This document shows, piece by piece, positions 50,293 through 62,404 of a DNA stretch of 64,000 bases. Location: NCBI GenBank assembly GCA_030278955.1, contig JAOANR010000006.1, positions 24,373,763 to 24,437,762 of the forward strand, in the 5' to 3' direction. The translations under genes and the position numbers were made by a program. The notes beneath the pieces were generated by a model. That model worked only from the letters and a program-made list of their open reading frames with translations. It ran no database searches and was not told where the DNA came from. The first letter of the stretch is position 1; each line of letters begins with the position of its first letter. This stretch comes from Hygrophila difformis (taxonomy: Eukaryota; Streptophyta; Magnoliopsida; Lamiales; Acanthaceae).

Positions 50293-53200
50293 TCCCCCCC
50301 GCAAGCTGGAGCATTCCAAAGCTGCAGCTTGGAACAAAATAGTTGAAACTGACGTGGAGTCAAGCCCTTGGTGAAGACATCCGCAAGCTGCTGGTGAGTA
50401 GGGACAAAGATAGGATCTATATAGAGCTGCTGAAAGTAATCTCTCACATAATGGCAACCAATGTCCAAGTGCTTGGAGCGTTCATGATGAACAGCATTCT
50501 TGACGAGCTGGATGGCCGACATATTATCACAATATAAAGGGAAGGGAGAAGGTAGAGGAAGTTGCAACTCTTTGAATAAAGATCCAACCCATAGGAGTTC
50601 AGCTGCTGTGGCCCCTAAGCTCCTGTACTCAGCCTCTGTAGTACTCCGAGATACAACCTCTTGCTTCTTGGTCTTCCAGGATATGATGGCATCACCAAGA
50701 AACAAGCAGTAACCAGTGAGTGACCTTCTGGAGGTAGGACAATTGCCCCAGTCAGCATCACTATAAGCCTTTAACTCCAAGGAGAGCCCAAAGGGATAGT
50801 GTAGACCAATGTGTGGAGTGTTTTTGATGTACTGAAGCACCTGAAGAACCCCATTCCAGTGATGCACAGTAGGAGCATGCATATGTTGACTCAGTTGTTG
50901 TACACTGAAACAGATATCGGGTCTAGAGAATCCCAAATACAGTAGCTTGCCAACCAATCTTCTAAAGAGGTGAGGCTGATCAAATAAATCACCAGTGGTA
51001 TCATATTGATGATGAGGTAAACATGGAGCACGAACTTTAGATGAGGAAGGCAGATCAATTTCTGAGAGTATATCCAGTGCATATTTCTATTGACTGACAC
51101 AGTAACCAGTGGAGGATTTAGAGATTTCTAAGCCAAGAAAGTAGGAGGCATCACCAAGATCTTTGATGGTGAACTGTTTGTGAAGACCTTTCTTGATTTC
51201 TGAGATTTCATTCACATCATCTCCTGTAATGAGAATGTCATCCACATACACAACTAATATGGTGATCCCATTACCAGTGAACTTGTAGAAGACACATGGA
51301 TCCGAATAGGTACACCTAAAAGCTGAGGATATGAGAAAGGCTTTCAATGAGGTGTACCACTGTCGAGGTGCTTGCTTTAAGCCATAGAGTGACCTTTTTA
51401 ACTTGCACACTTGGTCAGAGGAAGTGGCTAAACCTTCTGGGCAAATCATGTATATTTCTTCATCCAAATGACCATGAAGAAAGGCATTATTAATGTCCAT
51501 TTGTGAGATCCCCCAGTGATGTGCAGCTGCTAGAGCTATGATGATCCTCACACTAACTGTCTTAGCTACTGGAGCAAAAACTTCAAAAAAATCTTTCCCA
51601 AATCTTTGATGGAATCCCTTAGCCACAAGACGTGCTTTATGTTTGCTAACAGATCCATCAGGATTAAACTTAACTCTGAAAACCCACTTGCACCCTATAG
51701 GTTTCTTTCCTTTAGGCAGGGAGACAAGATCCCAAGTTCCATTCTTCTCTAGAGCAGCAAGTTCATCTTTGATGGCCTTATCCCAATGTGGAATGCCAAA
51801 TGCTTGAGCAAATGTCAAGGGAACAAATGCTGGATCATCATAGGAAGTACACACATAGTCTTTGTACCTCTCTGGTCTTCTGATTGTCCTTTTGGGCCTG
51901 GCAATGGGAATGAGTGTAGAAGCATCTCTGACAGTCTCTCTTGAATGTGAAGGGATGGAAGGAGGATTCCCAATAGGAGATAGAGAATCTGATGTTGAGT
52001 TGTTCACAGACAACTCAACTGAATGTGATATATCATGCCTCTCAGTAGGAGAGACAGATGAGTTTTCATTTTGGGTGTGTCTCACTGATCTGTGAGAGAT
52101 CAGAGGAGATTGAGAAATTTGCTGAGGAGCAGTGGGCTCAACAGGGAGAGATTGAGGAATATTCTGAAGAGCAGTGGGCTCAACAGGGGAATTGATACAG
52201 GTACTTGGTGATGTGTATGACTCAATAGGCTGGGGATAATCCTGAAAGGATGAGGCTGAAGGGACAGAGAGATCAGACAAGGCAGTTGAAGGATTTTTTA
52301 GAGGAAATATGGTGTCATGAAAGATCACATCTCTGGAGACCACACCAGGATTAGAACCTTAAAACCCTTTTTATTAGGTGCTATCCCAAGATAAACACCT
52401 TTCATGCCCCGAGCATCTAGCTTTCCTATGGGATTAGGAATTTTGACATAACAAAGAGACCCAAAGCAATGAAGGTTGGTTAAGTCAGGTTTGGATCCAA
52501 GTAAGATTTCACATGGTGACTGCCATTGAAGGATTTGAGTGGGGGAGTCTATTGATGAGATATGCTGCATAAAGCATTGCATCTCCCCAATAGAGTTTAG
52601 AAACTGAAGAGGTAAGGAGTAAGTTTCTGGCCACCTGTATAAGATGTCTATGTTTCCTCTCAACTCTCCCATTTTGTTGAGGGGTGTAGATGCAAGAAGT
52701 TTGATGAGTAATACCAAGAGAGGTAAAAAGATCATGGCAGGTTTTGTTGCAAAACTCACTCCCATTATCTGTCCTAATCACCTTGACCAACCCATTGAAT
52801 TGAGTTTTTACATATGTGAAGAAATTGGAAAGTAGGACAGGGGTATAAGATTTGTTGTGGAGCAAATATAGCCATGTGGCTCTAGAGCAATCATCAACTA
52901 TAGTGAGAATGTATCTGTAGTTAGATCTATCTTTAACAGAAAAAGGTCCCCAGAGATCAGCATGAATTAAATCAAAGCAGGCAGTAGCATGAGAGTCACT
53001 CAATGTAAAAGGAAGCCTATGAATTTTAGACATAGAACAGATATCACAAGGAATTGGAGTTTTATTATCAGAGGTAAATCCCAACTTTGACATGACAATG
53101 GGGGAGGGATGACCAAGTATGTTGTGCCACAAGGTAAAGGCATTTGAGATGTCATCAGAAGTAAAGGCAGGAAAATAATGAAATGAGGAATTTCTATTGC

Positions 53201-54716
53201 AAGTAAAAGTGTAGAGTTTGTTAAGTAATGTACCCTTAAAGAGAATCCTCTTAGTTTTGAGGTCCTGCAAGAAACAAGAGGAAGGGTCAAAAATGGCTAA
53301 GCAGTTAAGCTCTCTAGTCAACTGACTGATTGAGAGGAGATTTAATATAAGCCCTGGAACAAACAACACATTTGGTACAGTGAGATCTTTAGTTATCCTC
53401 ACTGAACCAATGTGTGTGGGGGTTTTGATTGAGCCGTCTGGCAGATAGATGGAAAGATTAAGTTTAAAAGGCTGAGGTTCAACCAAGAAAGAGAGATCAG
53501 AACAGAGGTGACAGCTAGCACCCGAATCCAAGAGCCAAGAACCATTAAGTAAATCAGATCCAGAAGTACTACCTATCATCTCAAAGACTCCTCCAACAAA
53601 TTCCACTGGAGTTCCATGATCAGAGGCAGTGTGAGACCTGGCCAATTCTTCAAACTTGGCTTCAATTTTGGACATGATTCTACCTTCAACTGAGGAGATA
53701 GCAGCATCAGTAGAGTTACCAGTCACCACAGCTCCTGCAACAGGCTTGAATTTCTTCTTTTCACTCAATGCTTTGTACCACTCAGGTATGACTCCAGAAA
53801 CAAGGAAACAATTGGCTCTACTGTGACCATTCTTCTTGCAATGATCACAGTAGGCTTTCTTATTTGCCAATTGAAAGCACTTATCCCTTGTGTGACCTGT
53901 CTTCTTACAGTAGGTGCATACAACACTATTGCTACGTCCAGTAACTCCAGTTTTATCAATACCTCCTCTCTCAACAGTGGCTAGAACAAAGCTAGTTGGA
54001 TTGGTATCATTTCCAGTAGCAACACCATTCCCTTTCATCTCAATACCATATACCATACCATGTGCTTTGCTAACCGAAGGCAGTGGATCCATAAGTAAGA
54101 TTTGGTTGCTAACATGCATAAACTCATCATTTAACCCCATTAAAAACTGACATAGCAGTTCATAGTTGTCTGAGTCATTAAGAGCCTTGAGAGTTTCTGC
54201 TGAACAAGACTTAGGTAGAGGTTTCAGCGCTTTTAGATTATTCCACTGAGACTTAAGATCGCTATAGTAACTCGTTACAGATCTGTTGCCTTGAGTGAGG
54301 TTAGTGAGTTTCTTCTTAAGTAGGATAACTTGTGGACCACTAGTTTGTCCATAGGTATCCTCTAGCTCCTTCCACAAGCTAAAAGAAGTTTCAGCATGTA
54401 AAAACTGACTAGCAATTTCAGGAATCAAAGAGTTTTGAAGCCAGGAAAGTACCATACAGTCAACACATATCCGATCTTCAAACAAAGGATCGTCACTAGC
54501 AGGACATGTGAAGGTACCTTCAATGAATTTGAGTTTCTTCTTAATTCGAAGAGTATTACGCACCGCAATACGCCAGGAGTTCCAGTTGGTTCCATCAAGG
54601 AGAATCGGAGCTAACTTCAAGTGAGGTTGATCTGCTGTGGTGAGCACCAGCTCAGGCGGAGGTGGAGCAGCTGGTGTTGATTCAGTAGCTGATGTTTGTT
54701 CCGAAACTGTGGCCAT
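50226..54716 (-). pseudogene. Copia gag-pol polyprotein, broken
   Basis: The frame starts at 54716 and is open to 52509 (735 codons). In order it holds a gag region, two CCHC zinc knuckles (CTYCKKTGHTRDKC and CDHCKKNGHSRANC), an aspartic protease site (LLDSGASCHL), the integrase zinc region (LWHNILGHP..CDIC) and catalytic core (DLWGPF, RTDNGSEF). The frame then shifts near 52540 at a C5 run, shifts back near 52355, and continues through reverse transcriptase (KWVFRVKFNPDG, VVYVDDILITG) to an in-frame TAG at about 51089-51087. The rest, to RNase H (DADWGNCP, TTEAEYRSL), is open. Two frameshifts and one nonsense codon make it non-autonomous as read, although the LTRs are nearly identical. Confidence 0.95.
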
Positions 54717-54816
54717 GAATCACACGAAGATAACAGAAATTTGATGTATGAGGTAAGGCGGAAGCAGATTAAGGATCGAGCAGGAGAATCAAAGATTCAA
54801 AATGGCTCTGATACCA

Positions 54817-55080
54817 TGATGAATTTGAGAGAGAGATCGAAGATTTGGGAATAAACTTCCATGTTTTTCATTGAGCTAAGCAAATGATGTTACAGAGATA
54901 AAATACATAGGAGGATGGACTTAAATATAACTGGGCCAAAGATACTGGGCCTGAAACAAATGAAGCCCAAAAGAATTAAAAGAATCAAATGAATCAAATA
55001 GAGGCCCAGTCCATCAACCAATGCCTCCTCTGTTGCTGGTGTGTTTCTTCTGCGTCTGAGGTGAAGTATTAGCTTCATTA
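54817..55080 (-). repeat. 5' LTR of the Copia element
   Basis: 264 bp, adjoining the tRNA primer-binding site on its inner side. Confidence 0.95.
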
Positions 55081-55164
55081 CATTTTTGTAGAATATGCAA
55101 GCGATAATAAGAGAAAGAAAAACAAGATTAAGGGGGAAAAAGTGGAAATATCAGTGGTGTCAAC

Positions 55165-55236
55165 CTTTGAAGGTTGTGACTTCCTCGCCACATAAAGCCT
55201 ACCACGATAATCTTCAATTAATATCACCCTAGAAAA
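55165..55236 (-). CDS. Candidate internal exon of an unidentified gene
   Basis: 72 nt, phase 0, bounded by a TTGCAG acceptor and an AAAG/GTTG donor on the minus strand, with a stop-free frame of 24 codons including VILIEDYRGRLYVARKS. It lies just outside the Copia 5' LTR. Composition looks coding, but I do not recognise the protein and cannot connect it to neighbours with certainty. Confidence 0.35.
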
Positions 55237-55539
55237 CTGCAATAGGGTATAATGCTACAGTCACATGAGCACCATCACCTCTTTTAAGAAAACCAAGTAA
55301 AAGGAACACTGGTTTTGAAAAGAAATACTCCTAGGTGAAATCACATTAGGCAGGCAAGAAGCCGTATTGTAAAGTTGAGAATGAATTTAAAAAAAAAAAA
55401 AGGTGTTTACCATATTGGTGTATATTCAAAAAGTATTCAATAAAAAATAGCACAAAGTTATATTAAAATAAAAATGTAAAGGTTATATGGATTGCAAAAA
55501 TAGGACTAAAAATTATTTTAACGAAATGGCAAAAATAAA

Positions 55540-56310
55540 GTAGCAAACTTTGGTTGCGTAATGTAACAGGGCAGTTTTAATAGCACACAAGCATTCCGTA
55601 ATGGGGCCGCAGACATCATCACCGTCCCCAAGGAGACTAGCTTCAGGTGGGGCTTTTTTGGTTTTGTATCCCTGCTCACCAGGCCTCAGCCTTGCAAACA
55701 TAAGGCTAGTGGCTTTCCAGATTCACGACAAGATTCATTGACGACCTTTCAGACTTTAAATCAGAACGGCTCTCAAACTCAGATATGGAGAAATTTTGAT
55801 TACAACAAAAGCATACAATACCATCCTTAGTAACAATCCCATTCCCCTATTTCATCAAAGACTCATCTTTTGGATTCCAGAATCGAGTAAACACTAGAAT
55901 GAAGTAACATGGAGTTAGACATTACAGAAAAACAGGAAAGAATATCTAGATTCCCATACAGGTGGGGCCACAGGCCCACAGACATCATTACTGTGCTCAA
56001 TAAGACTAGCTTGTCAGGTTTTGGCCTGGTAACCCCGCTTGCCAGGCCTCAACCTAGCATAACATAAAGTTTGTGGCTTTCCAGATTTCGCGACAAGATT
56101 CATTGACGGCGTCTTTAATCAGAATGGTTCTCAAACGCAGATATGGATAAATTTTGACTACAATGAAGAATACAATACCATCCTTAGTAACAATCCCCAT
56201 TCCCCTCTTTCATCAGATACTCATCTTTTGGATTCCAGAATCAAGTAAACACTGGTATGAAGTAACAGGTAGTTATACATTGCAGAAAAACAAGAAAGAA
56301 ATACCTAGAT
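55540..56310. repeat. Two diverged tandem copies of a ~400-bp segment
   Basis: Both copies contain CACAGACATCAT/CGCAGACATCAT, CCAGGCCTCA, CGACAAGATTCATTGACG, ATACCATCCTTAGTAACAA and CTTTTGGATTCCAGAATC in the same order (first copy about 55605-55965, second about 55975-56310). Neither has an intact long frame. Confidence 0.8.
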
Positions 56311-57369
56311 TCCTCCTGAATGCCAAATACGATGTGTATTTCATATATATGTTTGACATAATTAAGTACCACTCAAATAAAATGTCTTTGTCGCATTTCT
56401 CAAGAGTTTTAGTCCCTCATCTTTTTCACCTATGTAAAATTGCAGTGCTCTCACCTGGAATAGAAAATTACTAAGAAATTAGCAATGGGTAGAGATAGAT
56501 AGAAAAACATACGTGGATGCAAGAGAGAAACAATAATTTATATAAATACCTCTCACATGAACCAGTAGTACACTCAAAACTTCTGTGGTTATGTTAGTAA
56601 ATGACATACTAGAGGCCTAAGTAAATAAAAATTCATCATCGGGTAAATGACAAAATTATCAATGAAAGCAGAAAACTGCAGGAAATGATATATTTTTCTG
56701 AAATTAAGTAATTATGTTATCTAGGTAACTAATTGCATTTATAATCTAGGAGTAGGCATGAACCATAATAGCATATTTCAGGTATTTTGAACTTCTGTTC
56801 GCATAACCAAGATGAGCAGAAACTGCAGGAAATGACATTTTTTCTGAAATTAAGTAATTATGTTATCTAGGCAACTAATTGCATTTATAATCTAGGTAAG
56901 TACCAAGTAGACGTGAACCATAATAGCATGTTTCAGTTATTTTGCACTTATGTTTGCATAACCAAGATGTTAGTATTATTTACTACATCTTTATGCCCAC
57001 ACGAAGATTTTCACGGAACTGGCAAGTAAATAGGACAGGGAAACCTTGGTTTGGCAATTGTGAATTGGAAAGATCCAATGCAGGGCATTCCTCTCCCATG
57101 CCAATGGGCATTTTGATCCATAAATTTGACAACGCAAGCCCACTTCTGAAGAATGGGCCAACACTATAAACTTTGAGTAACATAAAGTTTTCCCCTGTAT
57201 GATGTCATTCCAGTTGCAAGGTTTGAACAGATCAACAAGAAAGGCTGTTGGCAGCACCTGTGCCATCAGAAAATCAAAGCAAGACACAACCTAACATATA
57301 CCAGACAGGGATCGAAAACCTCGGCATATTGACAAGGAGCCAGACCACCACGGCCCCAACAACATAAAG
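56311..57369. other. Unassigned region with a local duplication
   Basis: A stretch containing AATTAAGTAATTATGTTATC and CATTTATAATCTAGG occurs twice, near 56700-56770 and 56845-56905. A minus-strand open frame at 57287-56991 (98 codons) has no recognised homology and is probably spurious. Confidence 0.4.
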
Positions 57370-57917
57370 ATTGATTTTCAAAGCAGTAGTCTTACAAGAA
57401 ACTCGGCAATCCATGTGGTCATACCAAGAACCCATGTCACGCTCATAATAAAGTAAAAACAACTAAATAAATTACTGGAATGTGCTTAAAACACATTCAA
57501 TAAAAAAGAATAATACAATAACAAAATTATATTAGAACAAAATTGTACACTTTAGGGTGCATTAAATATGACTAAAACTTACTTTTAATGAAAACTAGAT
57601 TTTTTCGCCCGCTACGCACGGGTGTTGAACGAATATGACGATATAAAATGAGAATATAATATTTTTTGGATTACATGATATTCAATTTCTTTTGTTTAAA
57701 TAGTGATTGAAATGCATGCAACAAAAAGATTAAAAGGAAAATAAAGGAGATAATAAGATGAATGAAAGAAATTCAAACTCAGGTGGAAATAATATAAAAT
57801 AAATTATTTTTACTGTTACAAAATTAAATGTATATAGTTTTATTTCATATCTAAAATGATGAGAGTAAGTGGAAAATAAATAGTACTACTTCTTAACTAT
57901 TCAAAATTAGAAAAATT

Positions 57918-58127
57918 TACTCCATCCGTCCCACTAATTCTGTCTCACTTTCCTTTTTGGTCTGTCCCACTACAATTGTCACATTTCCCTTTTTAGAAAA
58001 ACTACTCCATAAACATCAACTAAAACATCGCATCAACTAATTACTCCGCTTTATCACAATAACCGATTATACCTAAAATACCGTGCCCAAAAGTTTTGGG
58101 ACGGTATTACCGGAACTGATGGAGTAT
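57918..58127. mobile_element. Mariner-type MITE inside the Helitron
   Basis: The ends are TACTCCATCCGTCCC and TGATGGAGTA, with CAAAAGTTTTGGGACGG near the right end. It belongs to the CTCCNTCCGTCCC-end group, like the copy at 25490. Confidence 0.65.
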
Positions 58128-58289
58128 TTTTTGTATTATTAAGATTTAAAAAATATTAGTTTTACTCCTAATATGTTTTACATTTTGACTATTATCCCTA
58201 AAGTTTTTTAAAAAATATTATTTATACTTTTTTATTATCTTTTCATCATTTAAAACGTATATTTTATTATGTAATATATTTTTAATTTT

Positions 58290-58360
58290 TTTGATAAACA
58301 GTGACACTCTGTGCCGGTAAAGATGTGTGGGAGCCCAAATCACACAAATTACTATTTTAA
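58290..58360 (-). mobile_element. SINE 3'-end fragment
   Basis: On the minus strand, AATTTGTGTGATTTGGGCTC and the following TTTACCGGCAC correspond to the 3' body of the SINE at 45249-45418. Confidence 0.5.
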
Positions 58361-59692
58361 ATTTTTGTGGTGATTAGTTTTTATGGACTAATCCATAATT
58401 TTATAAAATAAATTTTAACTATAATACGTTTTGATTATCTGTTAATTTTTAAAATATTATTTTAGTCCATAATATTTTATCCAATTTTTTCTTTTTCATA
58501 TTGATTATGAAAAAAATGGTAGTTAATATTTTCATTTAATTTAATTAAATTTTTATTATTTTTCAATTCATTATTATTATAAACCTTAAAATTGAATGTA
58601 TACTCTGATACCAAGTCTTTTAGGGGTATACTCTTATATTCTTTTACAGTACAAAATCTTTTAAAAAAATTATATAACAATTTACTCCAAATTTCATATA
58701 CATTTTTATTTTATACTGAAATATATGAGAATAATTAAATTATGATGTATTTTAGTTTTTTTTCTTTTCTTTTTATTTTCTTCTTTAAAACGAAAAAAAA
58801 ATATGTAGAATTTGTTTAGAATGGTATAAAAGTTTTTAGGTTATTAGTTATTTTACATTAATCAATATATTTAGGGTCAATTTAATGTTTACATCATATT
58901 TTTAATGAAATATTTTTATTTAAAAATATAATTATTATATTCCTTATATTGATATATGATTGTATATTTTTTAGGCATAAATCTGTAACCTAATTAAATT
59001 TATTTAATAATATTATAGTATTAATATTTTTTAAAATATTATATATACAATCAAATAATTTATATATATTTGTATTCAATTATATCTTTTTAAAATATAT
59101 ATGAAGATTTTCTAAAGATTTTGTTATATTAATAGATAGATTTATTTTCTAAATATAGATATTGATGATGTGTCCGATGACGTGGAATTAGTCAGCATAT
59201 TACGTGTAAACTTAAGAGCCGTTGATCTAAAAATGAACTTATAATGACTGATTAACCCTTTCAGGATTTATTATATAGATGCAAAAGATAAAGTAGCACA
59301 CTTTGGTTCCACATTGTTGGCCATACCAAAAAATTACCACTTGTACTCATGCCATATTCATAAGAAAGAGAAAATAAATAAATAAATAAATAATAAGTGT
59401 TTAACGTATTGGTCTGTAAGTATTCAGTAAAAAAGAAGCACAAAATTAAATTAAAAGAAAATTGTCCAGTTTAGGTCCGTGGCAGAATATGACTAAAAAT
59501 AATTTTTTTAACGAAAGATCAAAGGTAAATTAGCACAATTTGGTTGCACAATGTTGACTGCATGGAATCCACATGACCATACCATAAAGTACCACTTGTA
59601 CCCATACCAAATTCGTAATAAATTGTGTATATATAAAATAAAAAGTATTTCCATTGTGTGTTTAGAAAATATTCAGTAAACATAGAAAAATA

Positions 59693-59957
59693 TTACTTCC
59701 TCCGTCTCACTATTTTTGTTACGGACCCACCCAGCACGTATGCCAATACACATTTTTAACGGTTAATAACTTAAATTGTGTACCACGAAGAGTTATAAAA
59801 AGTTAATTATCTAAAACTACAAGATTAGACGAATCTAACAAGATCTCACTTGATTATGTTTTTTCTTACATAGCTATTATAAAAATTCGAATCAAAGTTA
59901 AACAGTGAATAGTGCAAAAAAATCAAACGTAACAAAAACACCAAGACGTAGGTAGTA
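59693..59957. mobile_element. Stowaway/mariner-like MITE in the tandem array
   Basis: The ends are TACTTCCTCCGTCTC and AGACGTAGGTAGTA. The interior contains GAATCTAACAAGATCTCACT, shared with the other MITEs. Confidence 0.75.
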
Positions 59958-59986
59958 TATTACAGTATATTAAAGGAAAATTGTAT

Positions 59987-60242
59987 ACTTCCTCTCTAAT
60001 TTAGTGATGTTAACGTTTGCATAGTAAACACTGTTCATTGAGTAACTTTGATTCGACTTTGTAACTCAGATAAAATATAGTCAAGTGAGATGTTGTTAGA
60101 TTCGTCTAATCACATAGTTTTAGAATATTAAACTTTTATAATTTTTACTTTTATGCAATTTGAGATATTAATCGCTAAACATTTGCATTGGATTGCGTGA
60201 AAACATGGAATGTTAATATCATTAAATTACGGAGGAAGTAGT
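59987..60242. mobile_element. Stowaway/mariner-like MITE in the tandem array
   Basis: The ends are TACTTCCTCTCTAATTTAG and AAATTACGGAGGAAGTA. The interior contains AGTCAAGTGAGATGTTGTTAG. It lies only ~30 bp from the preceding MITE, and both sit inside one array unit. Confidence 0.75.
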
Positions 60243-62081
60243 TTAGGAGTATTGCAAAATATGGCTAAAAATAATTTCTAACAAAAAGGCGAAAGGTAAA
60301 GTAACACAATTTGGTTGCACATTGTTGATTGCATGAAATCCACAAGGGCATACCATAAAATACCACTTGTACCCATACCATATTCGTAATAAATTGTGTA
60401 TAAAAATATAAAAAGTATTTCCAGTGTGTGTTTAGAAAGTATTCAGTAAAAAAAGTATTCAGTAAAAAATAGGAAAAAAATTATAGTATATTAAAGGAAA
60501 ATTGTATAGTTTAGGAGTATTGCAAAACAAGGCTAAAAATAATTTTTAACGGAAAGGCCAAAGCTAAAGCAGCACAATTTGGTTGCACATTGTTGATTGC
60601 ATGAAATCCACAAGGCCATACCAAAGAATGCCACTTGTACCCAGAACCAGATCACATTCGTAACAAATTGTGTATAAATAAAATAAAAAATATTTGCAGT
60701 GTGTGTTTAAGAAGTATTCAGTAAAAAATAGCAAAAAATATTATATTATATTAAAGGAAATTGTATAGTTTTGGCGTATTGCAAAATACGGCTAAAAATA
60801 TTTTTTAAACGAAAAGGCCAAAGGTAAAGTAGCACAAAATGGTTGCACATTGTTCATTGCATGACATCCACAAGGCCATACCATAGAATACCACTTTTAC
60901 ACATACCACATTCGTAATAAATTGTGTATAAATAAAATAAGAAGTATTTACATTGTGTTTAAGAAGTATTCAGTAAAAAAATAGCAAAAAAATATTATAG
61001 TATATTAAAGGAAAATTGTATAGTTTAGGCGTATTGCAAAATAAGGCTAAAAATATTTTTTTAACGAAGAGGCCAAAGGTAAAGTAGCACAATTTGGTTG
61101 CACATTGTCGATTGCCTGAAATCCACAAGGCCATACCATAGAATACCACTTGAACCCATACCACATTCGTTATAAATTGAGTATAAATAAAATAAAAAGT
61201 ATTTACAGTGTTTGTTTATGAAGTATTCAGCAAAAAATAGCAAAAAAATTAAAGGGAAATTGTATAGTTTAGGCGTATTGCAAAATAAGGCTGGCAAAAG
61301 GTAAAGTAGCATGTTTTGGTTGCACATTGTTGATTGTATACAATCCACATGGCCATGCCAAAAAATACCACTAGTACTCATGCCACATTTGTAATAAGGT
61401 GAGAATGAATTTAAAAAAAATAAAGTGTTCACCATATTGGTGTGCATTTAAAAAGTATTCAATTTTTTTTTTTTTAAAAAAAAGAAAAAAAGCACAAAGT
61501 TATATTAAAAGAAAATTGTACAGGTTAGATGGATTGCAAAAATAGGACTAAATATTATTTCTAACGAAAAGGCAAAGCTAAAATAGCAAACTTTGGTTGC
61601 ACATTATTGATTGCGTGCAATCTGCATGGCCATGCCAAAAAGTATCACTTGTACCCTTGCCACATTTCGTAAGAAAGTGAGAATAAATTATATTGTATCA
61701 CTTGTCCATATTGGTGTGTGTTTAAAAAGTAACACTTGTATCACTTGTACCATATTGGTGTGTGTTTAAAAAGTACTCAGTCAAAAATAGCACAATTATA
61801 TTAGACGAAAATTAGACAGTATAGGTGTATTGCAACATAGGACTAAATATTATTTGTAATGAAGAAGCAAAGGTAAAGTAGCACACTTTAGTTGCACATT
61901 GTCGATTGAGTGCAATCAACATGGCCATGCCAAGGAATACTTCTTTTACCCATGACACATTCGTAATAAATTAAAAACAAATACACAAGTGTTTGTGCAT
62001 TCCTAAAAAAAGTAGTAATAATAGCATAAAATTATAGTAAAAGGAAGTTACATTATTTATGGTATGGTTTAACAAAAATCC

Positions 62082-62404
62082 TGCAAAGATTGCCTAGTAG
62101 CTGATGAAAGTTGTGTATAACACTTACACAAGGTTACCTCTCGGACACAATGACAGCCATTGGTGCAGATATCAAGAAATGGGACTGGTCAAATGTTTTG
62201 TAAGGGCTACATATCAAGGGATATGCCAACTAACAACCTTTGCTGTCCAGCATTTCTGGGAGGGGACTTGTCAAATGTTCTAAGATGAAAATGGTATGAT
62301 TTCACAAAAATAGTGCAAATACTGCCTAACGTAGCTGATGAAAGTTTTTTTATAACACTTATGCGAAGGTTACCTTAGACACAATGACAATCATTGGTAC
62401 AGAC
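62082..62404. repeat. Two tandem copies of a ~230-bp segment
   Basis: AGCTGATGAAAGTT, TATAACACTTA and ACACAATGACA recur in order at about 62098-62165 and 62330-62395. On the minus strand each copy ends a possible exon (CCAATGGCTGTCATTGTGTC against CCAATGATTGTCATTGTGTC). Confidence 0.75.

Larger units (their letters stand above)
50029..55080 (-). mobile_element. Ty1/Copia LTR retrotransposon, 5,052 bp
   Basis: Two 264-bp direct LTRs (50029-50292 and 54817-55080) differ by a single visible base, so insertion was recent. The flanks are CATTT on both sides (50024-50028 and 55081-55085). In element orientation (minus) the LTRs begin TAATGAAG and end TTCATCA, i.e. TA..CA instead of TG..CA. The primer-binding site TGGTATCAGAGC (initiator-Met tRNA type) follows the 5' LTR near 54816-54805, and a polypurine tract with G7 precedes the 3' LTR near 50293-50306. 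Domain order gag-protease-integrase-RT-RNase H identifies Copia. The coding frame is broken at several sites. Confidence 0.97.
57595..59279 (-). mobile_element. Non-autonomous Helitron, 1,685 bp
   Basis: On the minus strand it begins TCTATATAATAAATCC at 59279 and ends with a hairpin (CCCGTGCGTAGCGGGCG), GAAAAAAT and CTAG at 57595, inserted between host A and T. Removing it rejoins a tandem-array unit (ACGAAAATGCAAAAG-like), confirming both ends. There is no target duplication, as expected. It contains a MITE (57918-58127) and a SINE fragment (58290-58360). Confidence 0.85.
57370..62060. repeat. Tandem array of ~250-bp units, interrupted
   Basis: The marker GTAGCACAATTTGGTTGCAC (and variants) recurs near 59288, 59521, 60294, 60562, 60825, 61075, 61298, 61573 and 61871, with a degenerate unit on the left (57370-57594) and a related fragment at 55370-55560. 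Spacing is 223-298 bp, except one 773-bp interval that holds two MITEs. A Helitron interrupts the left-most unit. Overlapping minus-strand ORFs are by-products. Confidence 0.88.

Noticed and set aside
61061..61447. 128-codon minus-strand frame
   Set aside because: It is created by the ~250-bp tandem repeat; the same peptide phrases recur in other units with stops.
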